Shown one piece after another: positions 38,441 to 50,952 of a DNA stretch of 64,000 nucleotides (the stretch's first letter is position 1; each line of letters begins with the position of its first letter). Origin of the DNA: Gamsiella multidivaricata (Eukaryota > Mortierellomycota > Mortierellomycetes > Mortierellales > Mortierellaceae); contig NW_026251739.1 in NCBI RefSeq assembly GCF_025024155.1, positions 62,001 through 126,000 of the forward strand. The letters run 5' to 3'. The notes beneath the pieces were generated by a model, which worked only from the letters and a program-made list of their open reading frames with translations, ran no database searches and was not told the DNA's origin. The translations under genes were made by a program, and so were the position numbers.

Positions 38441-40171
38441 GTTGATGGTGAAGTTTTGGGTTAATGAAAGAGAGAAGAAAAAAAAAGTTGGAATGAATGA
38501 AGAAAGAATGGGTTTCCCGTACCCGCGACTTTAAGAAGCACTACTAGGTCACGCGATTCTAGCAGCGACGCGTCGTCGTGTTGAGGTTTCCCAGTGCGTA
38601 GGGCTTGGATACCTTTGAGGGTCACCTGCAATTGTGTTAGTACACCTCTTACTCGTCTGTTTCACGATATCCACAATGGATGCTGTGCAGAGGGCAGTTG
38701 CTAAATTGGTGGCGTTAAATATCAGGTAGCCCTCCCGGTTTCTCGGTTGCACTTTCCCATGTGGGTCCACATTCCGTCTGGATTGCGCTCACAAAGCACG
38801 TCTGCGTTCCCACAACGACCAATTCACACACTAGCCATTGCACCTCGCAGGCTCTAAAAAAAGGGTGTTTTTGGAAGGGCGACACTCTGGTGCACATGCA
38901 GATCCAAAGCACGAATGCCGAACGCACCGTCAACAAAGACGCATGCCCCGCCTTTTTATTTATTTTTCAGCGCACCAAATAACCATGACAAGGACCAAAG
39001 TATCGATTTCTTTGTCATTGTATTCTTTGGCTAAAGGCAACGACTTCGGTATCTCTCGTTGCTGCTGACTCCCTTTATTTGTTGCGTGAAGAGAGACACC
39101 CGTTTCCGTTGGTAGTGGTGGGACAATCGTACTTGCACTATCTGTAAATATTTTGTATTCATGAATAAAAAAAAAAAAAAAAAAAAAAGACGAGAGCCGC
39201 GAAGGATGTGAGCCTTGAGAATATATTTCTTTATGACGGGTTCTCAATTCCTGTGTGCATGGCCCATCCTCCAGCTAAAGTGTGCAACGATGGCCCACGA
39301 CGTAGCCTGCAGACTAGGGCGAGGGATATGTGTATGCATGCGTCTGCGGTGTCAGAGGAGGTTGCGTGTGGATAGATCGAGCACCGACGGATGCCTCTCG
39401 TCCAATGGTTATTATTGTGAGGACGGGACGGATGTTGCTGAGTGATCGATGAGAGCACAGTAGGTGCATCTCTGTTCTCGATAACGGCAGTCTGTGTCCG
39501 TATGAGCAGGAGCGGAGGGAATCGAGTATAGGTACGGGGCTCAGGCACACTCGCACGACCACTCGATTCTTCATCCTGGTCCATGGGTTCATCCTTCCCC
39601 CTTCTCCTCATCCGCATCCTCCTCTGATCGGGTCCCACCCTTTCTCCCTCTCTCCTCCTCTGCTGCTGCCTCCAGTTCTCCTCAGGCAGTCCTTGCATGA
39701 AAAAAAAAAGGAATCGCTATCTCATCTCAAAAACGATTACCCTACTACAAACATACTGCCCCCCACAACCTAACGCACCCTTCCAGGCACCGGAGCCTCT
39801 CACTCTAATTTTTACACTTCCTTGGCGATTCTCGTCCTCCACGACCCCTTTTACGGTTCCCCCTTTGTAACCATCCTCCATATCCCACTCTCACAGACCC
39901 GCCACTGGTGCTGTACCGCTACAGAACTTATTTCAGGAACAGAGCGCATAGATAGCAAGCGCGCCGAGGCCCATCCTTTCCTTAATTCTTGACTCCAGCA
40001 TCTTTCCCAATTGCCCTCTTTCTTTTTTTTACCCTATTCTGTGCTCTTCCTTCCTCGTACCATCGTACGCGTCCATTCAGCAAAAGTCGCCATTATCAAT
40101 CCCATGGTCATCAAACCGGACGCTTTTTCACGGTCGCTGTAGCTGAAGGTGTCCTGCCAAATTTATCACTA
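38441..40171. other. Intergenic region
   Basis: 1.73 kb between the divergent I9 inhibitor and polyQ membrane-protein genes. Protein-like fragments on the minus strand (38549-38936) do not assemble into a gene. A 20-base A run lies at 39169-39188. The region from 39590 to 40170 is CT-rich and probably the leader of the downstream gene. Confidence 0.45.
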
Positions 40172-43100
40172 ATGACTCGACTATGTAAGTGGTTTGCTGT
40201 GCTCCATGCAGCCGGCCTCAAAGCAGCCTCATCTCCAGCTGCAGAATTATCATTGTCCTTCTACGACTCATGTTTTTATTCCTCAATGTGTGGATCTTGC
40301 TAACGGCGTTCTCTTCTAATATCTTGCAGTTTTAGAGCAGAATCCTCCAACGGACGCGATTCAGGCCTCCGTTGTCAGCTTTATAGTGCTGGTACGTGCG
40401 CGCCCTGCCTTGATCTTTCTCGTCTCGCCCAATATGCGCACCCTCATGCTCTCCTACCCTTACTTTTCTTCAATGCCACCAGCAGCATTGTATTGTGCAT
40501 GCTATCGATCATCAATTGCCTTTCTTGCTTCCTCTATCCCTCAGTCCGACCGACATATCTGTTTCTGGATACCTTCGCACCTATTTACATACTTTTGGGG
40601 TTTCCTTCGAATGGGCTGTGGTAATGGCGCTAACAGTAAATGCTCTCTTTTCTTCTCGCTACTTCTTGTATTCGCGGTGAACCCCTTTTTTAAAAAAAAA
40701 AATCGCCTGCTGTGCTGGTCGCTTGGGTGCTTTGCTCAACTGATTGGCGATGCTCCATCTTTGCCGCTCGCGACTCAACTCGGACCTCTTCTCCTTGCGC
40801 TCCACCTCGACTATCAACTACTTGTTCCGCGGTCATGATATCACATACGATGTTTGTGCTACATTTTACGCCTGCCATCCCGCTGGTCTAGATCTTTATC
40901 GTCGCACGAGTGCTCACAACGCGCGGCTTCGCAGCGCTGAAGCCTGGATTCAACACTAGGGCCATCGTCACCTGGCTCGCCTGCACATCTTTATCACTGC
41001 TAGTAGTCTACAGCGCACTGACCGCGCGTATCAAATACAGGCAATCCATGGCGGGGGTGTATACAGCCCCTACCATGTACCAAACACCATCAACCCCCTT
41101 CACTTTCCCCCTCAATATCACTCTAAAGGACCTAGGCGAAAATCCAAATTGGAGCATGGATGAAGTACCCTCCCCACCCGCGGGTGAGCAGCTTTATTAC
41201 GTCCTCAGCATGAAGCCGCTCTCACTTTACTCCAAACCAGACCAGCATTTCGTGTTTGTAGTGAGAATGGTCCTCAAACTGTCTCAGTCCGGCCTAATGG
41301 CCTGTCTCTTGCTATTGAACACGTATTGGTGCCGCCATGTAGAGGCTCTGGTGGATGAGGGGGACTTTATGTCTAAGTCAGAGATGTACCTTTATTACGT
41401 TCTGGCCGGCCTCGCACTGGTCCTTCCTATGAGCACACTGCTCGGAATAGGCTTTGGTCTCCATGACTGGAAACGGGCCAATCGAATCTCGGATTTGTGT
41501 CTATTACTTCTTGGACTCTCCATCCTTGTCGGCTACGTGTTGACGTGTAGACGGCTACGGGCTCTCGAACGCGACTCCAGGAACGTCAACGGAGACGAAA
41601 CCTCGACAACCCTCCAGCTGGCGTACTACATCTACTGCGTGTACTGGCTCCTCGGCAGCCTGATCTCCGTCATTATCCTCGGCTTACTATACGAGTTCCC
41701 AGCGGTGTTCCCAGACCCGAATCCTGTCTTGGCCCAGGCCATCAATGACCTTGAGGGCGCACTCTGGAGCACACTTATCATCTTGGCCTATCCGGCAGCA
41801 ATGTTCTTACTCTATCCCTCTGTCGACGTCCTAACCAAGCCTGAGAATGACCCCGGCTCCCGGTTCCAGAAACGTGTGCGCCAGACAGTCAAGGATACGA
41901 AACGCATCCGCGAAAGTCTATATCTGGAGAGCGATTCCATGAACGGCATTGATAGCAGCCGCCTCTCGAGCCTGCATGGCCTTACGTCTTATCCCAACCT
42001 CACCCACCGTACATCCGACAATGGCCAGCCTCAAACGCCACAACCAAACCGACTCAGCTACTACGAGCCTATGAAGAGAGAGCGCATGAATTCGATCACG
42101 GCGATGGTCAATGAGATGCAGTTGATCGTAGAGGAAGAAGGAAGTGGATCTATTATGATGGTCAGGACACCAGGATTATTATCGAGCGTAAGTGATGCAT
42201 CCGCTGACCCAAAGGGCAAGTCATCGATCGAGAAGACGAGGTGCACAGATCAGGATGAACGCAGAGTAGCTGCAGGGACAGATGCTAATCGCAAGATGGA
42301 CACCGCTATTGCTGGACAAAATGCGAGTAGCCCCGGTCAATATTATATGGATAGCAAGGATGTGGAGGTCATGAAGGATTGGCTGGCTCGGAGCGAGAGT
42401 ATGGACCGGGATGGACTTATCGCGGGACTGGAGCAAACCATCCCTCCGGACCAACTCTCTTGGAACAAAGCGCCAATGACATCTTCAGCAACAACATCAC
42501 CACTTGCATCCGACGATCTCACGACGCTAGTTCACCCAGATCTTAACCCACTAGGAACACCTGCGACCTCAGCCTCCAAGCCATTGGAAACTGTCAGCAC
42601 AAAGACAACAACAACGGCATCTACTCCCAGATCCGCCGCAGCGCCTCTCGCGGGCATTCTTAAGACAAGGAGCAGCACTCAGAACCCATTTGAGCAAGGA
42701 TCAGTATCAAATATTCCACCTGCTATTGGGGCCCGGACGAGTTCCATCCAAGGTTTGCAGGGCACTGTGGGGCCGAGGAGGAGTAGCGAGTATGGTCAGG
42801 TCAAGCGGAGGGCATCCGGTTCTTCCAAACCCACTCTTCCGATATCTACATCCACGCCCAACCTCAGTGCGGATGCGCCGCTGCTTTCGCCAACATCTCA
42901 ACAAAGGCGGTCTAATGTAACTACGAGGGTCGATGCAGGAGCGTTGGCATTAGCAGCCCAACAGCAACACAGTCAGTTGCAGCCACATCGGATCTCAAAG
43001 CCGCGCACATCGAGGGACGGGACTGAAGTCGATTACTTTGGCCTAAGGAAGTCCTCGTTTGAGAATGCGCCACCCATGACACCATCACCATTACCCTATG

Positions 43101-46100
43101 AGCCTCAGGCACAAGGGATACAGGCGATCGAGTTAAACATGTCACCTACAATGACAGGATTCTTGCTAGCAGATCCCTATCCTTCTGCCGGTTCGCGCTA
43201 CCTTGATGGCGAGGGACATCAGGAACCTGGATCGGCGGATGGGCAGAGCGAAGCGGGCAGTGATCTACACAGTCGGAGGAGCGGAAGCACAGGAAGCTCG
43301 AAAAAGTACAAGGCGCCACCGCCTCCCATCCCTACTGAAGCAAGGAATGCAATGGGCGCTGAAGGTGTCGGTGCAAGTATGCCGACTACCCCTACAACTC
43401 CAACAACGCCTCCAGGAGTGCGACCAAGACGATCGATGGACACGGTGATGGACCCACAGTTTCTGGCGATGGCAAACAAGATGTATGAGGACCACGTCGT
43501 GCCCCTTCATATTATGCGTGCAGCCGCTGCCCTAAGCTCGACGGCAACAACATCGGTTGGCGGAGCTTCTCCGGCATCTATTGCCCCGCCATCAAAGGTA
43601 TAGCTCAATCAAATAATATCGTTTCAGCATGCCAATGTGCCAATGGATGGATGTTTACTAATACGTATTTGTTGTCCTTTGCTGTGTAGGACCCTCCTGC
43701 TACGCCAACCAAGCACACCACACCGCCTACAGTACCAACCCCGGCATCGCCAGTGCGTAGTGTCTATGATGCGCAGCCAATTTTATCGCCGCGTCTGCCG
43801 CCCGCTGCAGCTCGACAGCAGCCCCAGCAACCGACTCAGCATCAAGAACCGGGATCTCTGCTGCAGCAGGTCATGACGCCTCCAGCCAAGAGCCCCTATC
43901 GGGTTCGCGAATCCTTCGAGTCGAGGATTGTCCAGGGTGGCCCCTCAACCCCTGGCCCGTATGCTCCTGGCCAGGGCCCTGTAACACCCCCCTCACCGGC
44001 ATCCACGGCATCGCTCACAATTGCGTCAACCACAACCTTGCCTCGACCTTTGACGCCAGCCTGGTATGAGACCAAGACCAACTTCGCGTCGACCAACGAT
44101 GTTCTAAATCACTACAATGCCGTGATGCGCGGTGGAAGCTATCATATGAAGCAACAACAGCTGCAGGATGCACAAAATGTCCAGCAACAACAGCAACAAC
44201 AGCAACAACAGCAGCAACAACAGCAACAACAGCAACAACAGCAACAGCAACAGCAACAACAGCAACAACAGCAACAACAGCAACAACAGCAACAACAGCA
44301 ACAACAGCAACAACAGCAGCCCGTTCAAGGAGGCAACCTACAGCATTACTATCAGGAGAATAAAGTTGGACCACTCGACGACATCGTTCCAGTTGCTCCT
44401 TCATACAACCAGCAGCAGCTCTCTTCGCAACCCATCCCTTCCGCTGCGCCGCCACAACAGCAGCAGCAGCAGGCTGGCCGTTCATCCGAGGCTTACAGCT
44501 TGCAACCGCGGATGGGCTCTGCAGATAGTTTTGGTGTGGTCCGACAACGTTCATCGTCAACTGGGAAGAATGATGTCAACCGACCGATCGCCGCGCGGCT
44601 GGAGCTTCAAGATGATGTCCAGCGTCACCAGCATCTTTCACAACAAGCGGTCCCCCAGCTCGATCGTCACTCGTTTATGATGCCATCGGAGTCCCTCTCG
44701 ACCTACAGCACATGGACGGGCGATCTTTCGGACGTGACCAACACTTCCGGCGAGGTTTCTGTTGGGGCGTTCGTGGATCGTAAACCTATGGCTTCAAAGC
44801 ATCAACAACAGCAACATCGACGCAAGAGCGGTGAAAAAATAACAAACTCATCGTTATCATTGTCCTCACAGATCGGCATGCATCATAGTGGAGACGAACA
44901 TGACAAGGATAGGGATGTGAGGAAGAGCCAGTCTAGTGGATACTCTATGGGTTCTTCTTTTGGTGCGGGCTCGTCTTCAAGACAGTCCGGGGGTGCGTAC
45001 TCCAATTATTCGAACAATTCTGGATCCATCGTTGTGTCAGCATCGCTGTCATCCGTCGGCCGCCCAGGTAGTGGCAGCGGCAGTGGCTCGTCACCTGCAG
45101 GGTCGGCCCCGAAACATCATGGTAACACGTCCAAGAAGCGATCAAGCCAGAACCAGGGTAACTCAGGAGGTGGAGGCGGCAGCTTCACTGGAGCCGGTGG
45201 AAATGGTGGTGGCATGGCGAAGGAAGCGCCGTTGGCGACGACCTCACTTATGAACAGCATGCGGCTGAGCGCCTTTGGACCTGGAGAGGATGAGGTGGAT
45301 ATCCCTGCGGCTCATGACCAGCCTTCAGCAAGTCAATCAACAGCAGGCGGGGCTGGCAGTAACAAAGAGTTTTATCGAGAGGACGTGGATCCGCAAACGT
45401 CCCAGGAGTTAGAACGCAAGGTCCAGCAAGAGTGGATGGAACGCCGTGCGGCTGTTAAGAAGGATTCAAAGAACCGGCTGGAGCAGCTCCATAAACAGCA
45501 GCAGACTTTGAACGAGCAGGAGCGTCTCTCACAAGAGCAACAGCAGCAACAGCAGAAGCAACAGCAAGACCTACAGCAGCAGCAACAACGCCAACGAGAA
45601 CGCCAGCAACGGTATTTGCAGCTCCAGGGCGAGCAAAGCCAACAAGACATCTCAGAGGAGCCATATACCCTGAATAGTGTGTATTTCAAGTCCACCGCAG
45701 ACCTTCTCGATGCTGCTGCTCCGGCTTCCAGCACGTCAGAGCAACCGAGCAGCTCGTATGCGTTCTCGAGAGACGACTCGACAGGCATGGCTGTACCATC
45801 GCCCTCAGCAACTGTGACATCGCCGGGCGAGCACTCTATCTCCACGCCGTCCTCGATGGCAACCGTAGGAGCCACCGAGCGGGCCTCCCCATCACCAAGT
45901 GCCCAGTTCATCTACGCCTCAAGTCCCACTTCTCGGCCGTACGAGCCAATATCTTCGCCCACGCTTCCGTCCCATTCCGCGGCACGTAGGATACAGGAAC
46001 GCACTGTGCAGGATGCGGACGATGAAGAGCCCAACCCTCTCATCCAATCCTCCTCGTCCTATGCACAGCACCGCCAGAACCAGAGTCAACATGTGCTGCA

Positions 46101-46569
46101 GAAGAACGCTCCGACGTTGTTGCACTATGATTCTGTGGACTCAATCGCGACTGTACGCGCTCACCCTTACCAACACCCGTCCGCACCATCGTCACCGCAA
46201 CCACCGCGATCCTCACCTTCAACACCGACGTCCCCGTCGCCCATGTCGCAGCGACCGCTTTACGCGCAGTACCAGCAAGCGCACCAGATTCATTATCGGC
46301 CGCAGTCGCGTCAACAATCGCCGCCACAGTCTCCAGGGGCATCAATGACTGTCGTCGGCCCATCACAATACCGGATCATTCCTGAGGATGTGAGTAACAG
46401 AGAAGGTGGTAGTGATTTAGAGGCGGCTAATAGGAGTCTTAGTCCGGTCCAGAGGACGAGCAGTCGATTGACGAACTTGACCAGCGGCGAGTCAGAGTAC
46501 CAATGGGGGAGCGCAGAACTGAATCATCATCGGTGGGAGATGTTGGAGACGTCTTCGAAAAACAACTGA
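40172..46569 (+). CDS. Large multispan membrane protein with long polyQ-rich cytoplasmic tail, unknown function
   Basis: Proposed exons are 40172-40184, 40330-40391, 40483-40635, 40892-43597 and 43690-46569, giving about 1,937 residues. The first coding exon is 13 bases. After it come seven or eight hydrophobic segments (SFEWAVVMALT|IFIVARVLT, AIVTWLACTSLSLLVVYSAL, SGLMACLLLL, LAGLALVLPMSTLLGIGFG, LCLLLLGLSILVGYVL, LLGSLISVIILGLL, LWSTLIILAYPAAMFLLYP). A tail of over 1,500 residues, rich in Ser, Pro, Thr and Gln, includes 46 consecutive Gln and a second Gln-rich coiled segment. The topology recalls a 7TM receptor-like protein, but I recognise no family. Exon 3 is uncertain: the more hydrophobic frame there is not the one that joins. 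The long exons 4 and 5 and their 92-base intron are secure. Confidence 0.75.
44182..44319 (+). repeat. CAA/CAG tract encoding 46 glutamines
   Basis: 138 bases made only of CAA and CAG codons, mostly in a CAACAACAG nine-base rhythm. It lies in exon 5 of the membrane-protein gene. Such tracts vary in length by slippage and often form disordered or coiled interaction regions. Confidence 0.97.
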
Positions 46570-49032
46570 AAGGAAAACGACCTGAGGCAACTAGACGTGC
46601 TTCCCTTTTCAGCCAGGATAGGATGAGGTGTTGTTGATAACCTCCACCTCTTTCCGCGTCTGGTTTCTGTTCATGCCCTTTGCTTAATGTTGTATACTTA
46701 TACCCCCCCCCCCCCCCCCTCTTCCTCCCTCCCTTCTCCCTCATCTTAATGCAATCATATGCTGTTGTTTTTTCTGCACTATATCATCGTATTATTTCTA
46801 TATATACATCACTTTCTTCATACGCCTAATTTACACCAATTCTCCCTGCCATCTCCAATTCGCGGAAAGGGAATAAAGACAAACAATTGTGATATATTAG
46901 AACGTTTTAAAGTGTGTGTATGTGCCCAATGGAGTGGAATGAAAATCGTTTGCCTATAGCTGTAGAGACGACATTTTGCTTACATGCAGCATTGTATAGA
47001 AGCACACGCTCCACATGAAAAGAATCATTCTTTTCATCTTTGTTTTTTTTGTTTTGTTTTGTTTTTGAGCACCGATCGAATCCATTCAGATTTTTTTGAG
47101 CAAATGCGCTGTGCAACCAGTTCTTTTCCTTGTCGGACAGGTTAGTCATGATAGGTAAGTAATGGATGTCTTTTTGCGATGGATCATTGTGTTCTTTTTT
47201 GAAGAAGAAGAAGAAGAAGAAGCTCCGTTGGAGTCTAATCATGACCCTTGAAAAAAAAATTGACGTGAGATCAAGAAACCGCGCGAACCTCCCCATCCCT
47301 TCCTCTTACGCATCAAAACGCGAATTAACTTTATTTGTTTTAAATTTTTCATGCCGATCAGCTCCCCCAATTGGCCTCATGCCCTGAACGGAACTGAACG
47401 AAACTTTTGCGGAGAGAAAAAAAAAAAGGTCCCCTCAGTCAAGGACAGTGTACCAGCATGCGATGCGTGTGAAAATACATATGCTGACAGATGCAAATGA
47501 GCGGCGGTGCGGTTTCAACTCAAACCTTTGTTCAGTAGCATGCTCATTCAGTCGAGGGAAGGCACACGCGTCTTTTTCATAGAAAAAACAACAATAACAA
47601 CAAAAACAACAACAACACAATAACACATCAACAACAGCGATTACTAGCGACAACATGAGAGCCACGCTATTTTTTTTCCTTCGTCATGGTGACAGCATTT
47701 CTCTCAACAACAATAACATAAATGACAAACAACAAACAATAGGATAGACTACTATCACGCTGATGGAGAGAGTCGAAGTTTTGAGCGAACAGAGCGAGAA
47801 GAGAAAGAGAGAGTTTATTTTGTGTTCGAAAAAGACGGAACTATTTCCGATGGTCGCACGAATTGCACACAAAAAAAATAGGTGGGTGGAAGGGGTGCCT
47901 CCCCGCACACAAAATGTAGGTCCAAAACATTACAAAGGCTGGTAGTCTAGTTTATTGAGAAAATAGAGTGATGGTCAGCATGAGAGCATTGGGTCAATGA
48001 GGAGGGGTGAGAGAAAGATGGGAAAAAGAGCGGAACAGAGGAACAGGATTTCTTTAAGGCTTACAAAGACACAGAGGGCAAGTAAGTAGGTGTGGACTAA
48101 GCCCAGAAATCATCCACAAGGTGCGGACGAAACATAAACAGCAACAGCAACTAGTAGAAGGCAAGAAAAGGGGTGAGGCGGAAAAAAGAATTTTTTGCGC
48201 CGACGGATAATCCCAAGCCCTTCTTAAAATGTTGGAATAGGAACCATGTGGACTTCAAGGTTCGGACGCAGCAGGAGTCGAAATTCAGAGATGGAAGGGC
48301 AGGGCTGTGTGCCAGAAGCGGTATAAAATGCATTGAAAGGGCGCAATGCAGCAATGCAACAATGCAGGAGGTTTTTCTCAGGGCTGTTGTCAAGGTTGCG
48401 ATGGGACAATGGTGTCCACCGTTGATGTCCTTATGGAAAATTAATCTAAAGAAGGACCCGTTTGCAGATCTTGAAGACAACAGAGCCTTTGGAATCAACT
48501 CACGGGTACCTGAGTTTCTGCCGCGAGACCGAGGCCCCTGGTATTATCATCACTGCCAATTGGCCGGTCTTGGTCACTTTCCCCGGTGTTAAACAAACTG
48601 TAACAAGGCTTTCTTCCATTCATTGTTCCTAGTGATAGCGCACAACTGAGCAGGGTGGTGTTTGCTGCTCTCAATTGTTTGTTTCCTTCATCTCTTCTCT
48701 CTTTCTCTTCCCTACGCCTTTGTACTCTCTATTTCCTCTCTCGCTCCCAAAAACACAAAACAAGAACATCTACAGTACCTATCCCTTCTGCCAATTCGCC
48801 GCCTCTCGTCGACTCTCTTCTTTGTGCTCTCGTAGCTCCTCATTCCTCCACCGTCTTCTCATTCCTCCTCATTCGACCCAACTCCACCTCCCCCACTTTT
48901 CATCTCGGGGGGCAGCTAAGATAGAAGAAAGTCGATGGGAAAGAGAAGGCTTCTTACTCAGGAACACTTGCACCTCCTCAAATATCTCAATTGCATTCCC
49001 CTACTTTCATAACTTAAAAAAAATATCCCGCC
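46570..49032. other. Intergenic region with homopolymers
   Basis: 2.46 kb without a supported gene. It includes a 17-base C run (46703-46719), T-rich and AAG-repeat stretches (47040-47220) and a CAA-rich segment (47585-47640). The final 370 bases are a CT-rich leader (48670-48910) of the Thr-rich membrane protein gene. Confidence 0.5.
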
Positions 49033-50643
49033 ATGGCTACCACTATCAAACCTATAATAACAACAACTACACACCCACCGGTAGTGACAACCAAACCTAT
49101 AACTTCAGTCGCACCAACGACAACTGCTCTAACGACAGGCATAAGGACGACGACCGTAGCCCTATCCACAACGTCAATATCTCGCGCTGCATCCACCACA
49201 ACTATCGCCACAACAACATCGGCCAAAACCACCACAACTGCTGTGCAGTCCATCGGAGCTGGGAACACGACCAGTGGAGGCAATGGTATGAGTGGCGGCG
49301 CGATCGCAGGGATGATCGCGGGCGTGATCGTCATCCTGGTCGGGTCTGTGGTGGGCGGGTTCTTGTTGCTGAAGCAGCGTCGCAAGCGCATGATGCTCGT
49401 AGGCAGAAACGCGCGCAGCTACAATGGATACCCGGAACCGGACCTCGACAGACCCCCTATGGCGGCATACAAGCGCGAGGGCCGACCGAACAGTGGTTTT
49501 GGTCAAAGTACACATGTCCAGAGCGGCATTTACGACGACAAGAGCCACCATGCCGCAGCTGCTGGAATTGGTGGAGCGAAAATGCCACCGGGCGGATACA
49601 ATGGTGGGCACGGGTTAGGAAGCGGATTTGAGGGCCCATACACGCAACTGAACAATAGCACGGATGTTGCAACCGGCAGTCGTGGTGACGACGTGATCCT
49701 GGCTCGGTCGGCTGGTACCATGGAGCGCGACAGCAGGGTGGTAAGCGTAGAGCTCGATCTACAGCAACTGGAGCGTGAGCGACAGCTGGACCTTGAACAG
49801 CAAGAACGGCTATTGAGAATGGCTGATGGAGAGTCATACCCTTCCTCCCCCTCCGCTTTCCAAGTACCCCTGCCCTCTTCTCCATCGTCCTCTAGCTCTC
49901 CGACATCACCCCGTGGGCCATACGCATCCCAGAGCCTGATGCCGGGCTCTGCTACTAATCTCCAGCATCGAGGAAGCGGCGTTTATAATTACAATATGAA
50001 CCATGGTGGAGATGCACAGCCTCATCTCCAGCGTCCCCTGTCTGAGTACCAGCAACAGCCATATCAGTCGCCATATGATCCTCGTGGCGGATATGGTTCA
50101 TATCCTCAAGGCAGCGGCCCCATGCCCATGCGTCCATACTCCCAGCAGTTCCCCCCTCCACAGCATCCACAGCATCCGCAGCATATTCCTTACCCTTTTC
50201 CTCTCAGACCGACTTCAGCCGTCGTACCTCGGCCAAGTACACCTATGAATCCCATGGTACCCCTGCGGCCATCTGCCACGCCATGTCAGAAGCAAGAGTA
50301 CGAAGAGGTCACCACTATGTCCAATATATCACATATGTCTGGTCTCGAGTCCCCATCCTCGATCTCAGATGCGACCTCACCCATCTTCCCGGCCACCAAC
50401 AGCGTCAAGAGCAATAACAGCGCAGAGCCATTGTTCCATGGCGCTGGAGGCGATGGTAACATGCACTTGAAACATGTGGACGCGATTAGTAACATTTTGC
50501 CACCGAGTATGGACACTACGAAGGCGACGCCAACGGAAATGGGCGAAAAGGAGGAGTTCCTGCCTGCCTCAGCCGCAGTAGTACCCACCATCGCGAGTCG
50601 TCCACCCCCGCCCCTGCCCATGACCACCAAACCTACTAGATAA
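49033..50643 (+). CDS. Thr-rich single-pass membrane protein, cell-wall-sensor-like architecture
   Basis: A single-exon 536-residue protein. Residues 1-80 are almost half Thr/Ser, suitable for heavy O-mannosylation. A glycine-rich transmembrane helix follows (about 88-113, GGAIAGMIAGVIVILVGSVVGGFLLL), then a basic stop-transfer KQRRKR. The long tail is low complexity, rich in Pro, Ser and Gln, and includes a DLQQLERERQLDLEQQERLLR helix near residue 240. The layout resembles Mid2/Wsc-type wall-stress sensors. However, there is no signal peptide and no WSC or cysteine-rich domain, so the name is only by architecture. A reverse-anchor (type III) topology would place the Thr-rich part outside. 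The ATG is chosen for its context (CGCCATGGCT) after a long CT-rich leader with many stops. Confidence 0.72.
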   Translation: MATTIKPIITTTTHPPVVTTKPITSVAPTTTALTTGIRTTTVALSTTSISRAASTTTIATTTSAKTTTTAVQSIGAGNTTSGGNGMSGGAIAGMIAGVIVILVGSVVGGFLLLKQRRKRMMLVGRNARSYNGYPEPDLDRPPMAAYKREGRPNSGFGQSTHVQSGIYDDKSHHAAAAGIGGAKMPPGGYNGGHGLGSGFEGPYTQLNNSTDVATGSRGDDVILARSAGTMERDSRVVSVELDLQQLERERQLDLEQQERLLRMADGESYPSSPSAFQVPLPSSPSSSSSPTSPRGPYASQSLMPGSATNLQHRGSGVYNYNMNHGGDAQPHLQRPLSEYQQQPYQSPYDPRGGYGSYPQGSGPMPMRPYSQQFPPPQHPQHPQHIPYPFPLRPTSAVVPRPSTPMNPMVPLRPSATPCQKQEYEEVTTMSNISHMSGLESPSSISDATSPIFPATNSVKSNNSAEPLFHGAGGDGNMHLKHVDAISNILPPSMDTTKATPTEMGEKEEFLPASAAVVPTIASRPPPPLPMTTKPTR

Positions 50644-50952
50644 TTAATTCCAAAAGCAATTCATTCACATTCCCCTCTCTCTACTCCTCATCCCCTCACT
50701 TCACGCCTTCATTCTCCGCCGAATTAAGAAAGATACCAAAAAAAACCGCAATAAAAAAATTACAATTTTTTTTCTTTGATATCATTTGACATGCATAGAT
50801 AGATGAAGGATTTGAAGGATCTATTGATAGCAATGTCTAGCTTGATGAGCTGCCGCGGGAGCAATAGTCCTGGGTCCATGGAATCATTGACCGGGTAATT
50901 GCGCAGTTTGCCCTGGCACGTAAAAAAAAAAATGGTGGCGTTTTTATTGGCT
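50644..50952. other. Convergent 3' regions
   Basis: 309 bases between convergent genes, with A/T runs and AATAAAAAAATTAC near 50750, a likely poly(A) region. No gene is seen. Confidence 0.5.

Noticed and set aside
38549..38936. Protein-like fragments on the minus strand (YLIFNATNLATAL, and VTLKGIQALRTGKP after a CAG acceptor)
   Set aside because: The donor and acceptor phases do not match and no start or domain is evident; at best a degraded remnant.
44104..44680. Poly-Leu, poly-Val/Ala and Asn/Ser-rich open frames
   Set aside because: They are alternative-frame and antisense readings of the CAA/CAG tract in the polyQ gene.
46907..47296. 129-codon minus-strand open frame
   Set aside because: It is held open by poly-Phe and Lys/Asn runs from homopolymers, with no domain and no sensible flanking exons.
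48173..48592. 139-codon plus-strand open frame
   Set aside because: Low similarity to anything recognisable and lies in the leader side of the Thr-rich gene; treated as chance.
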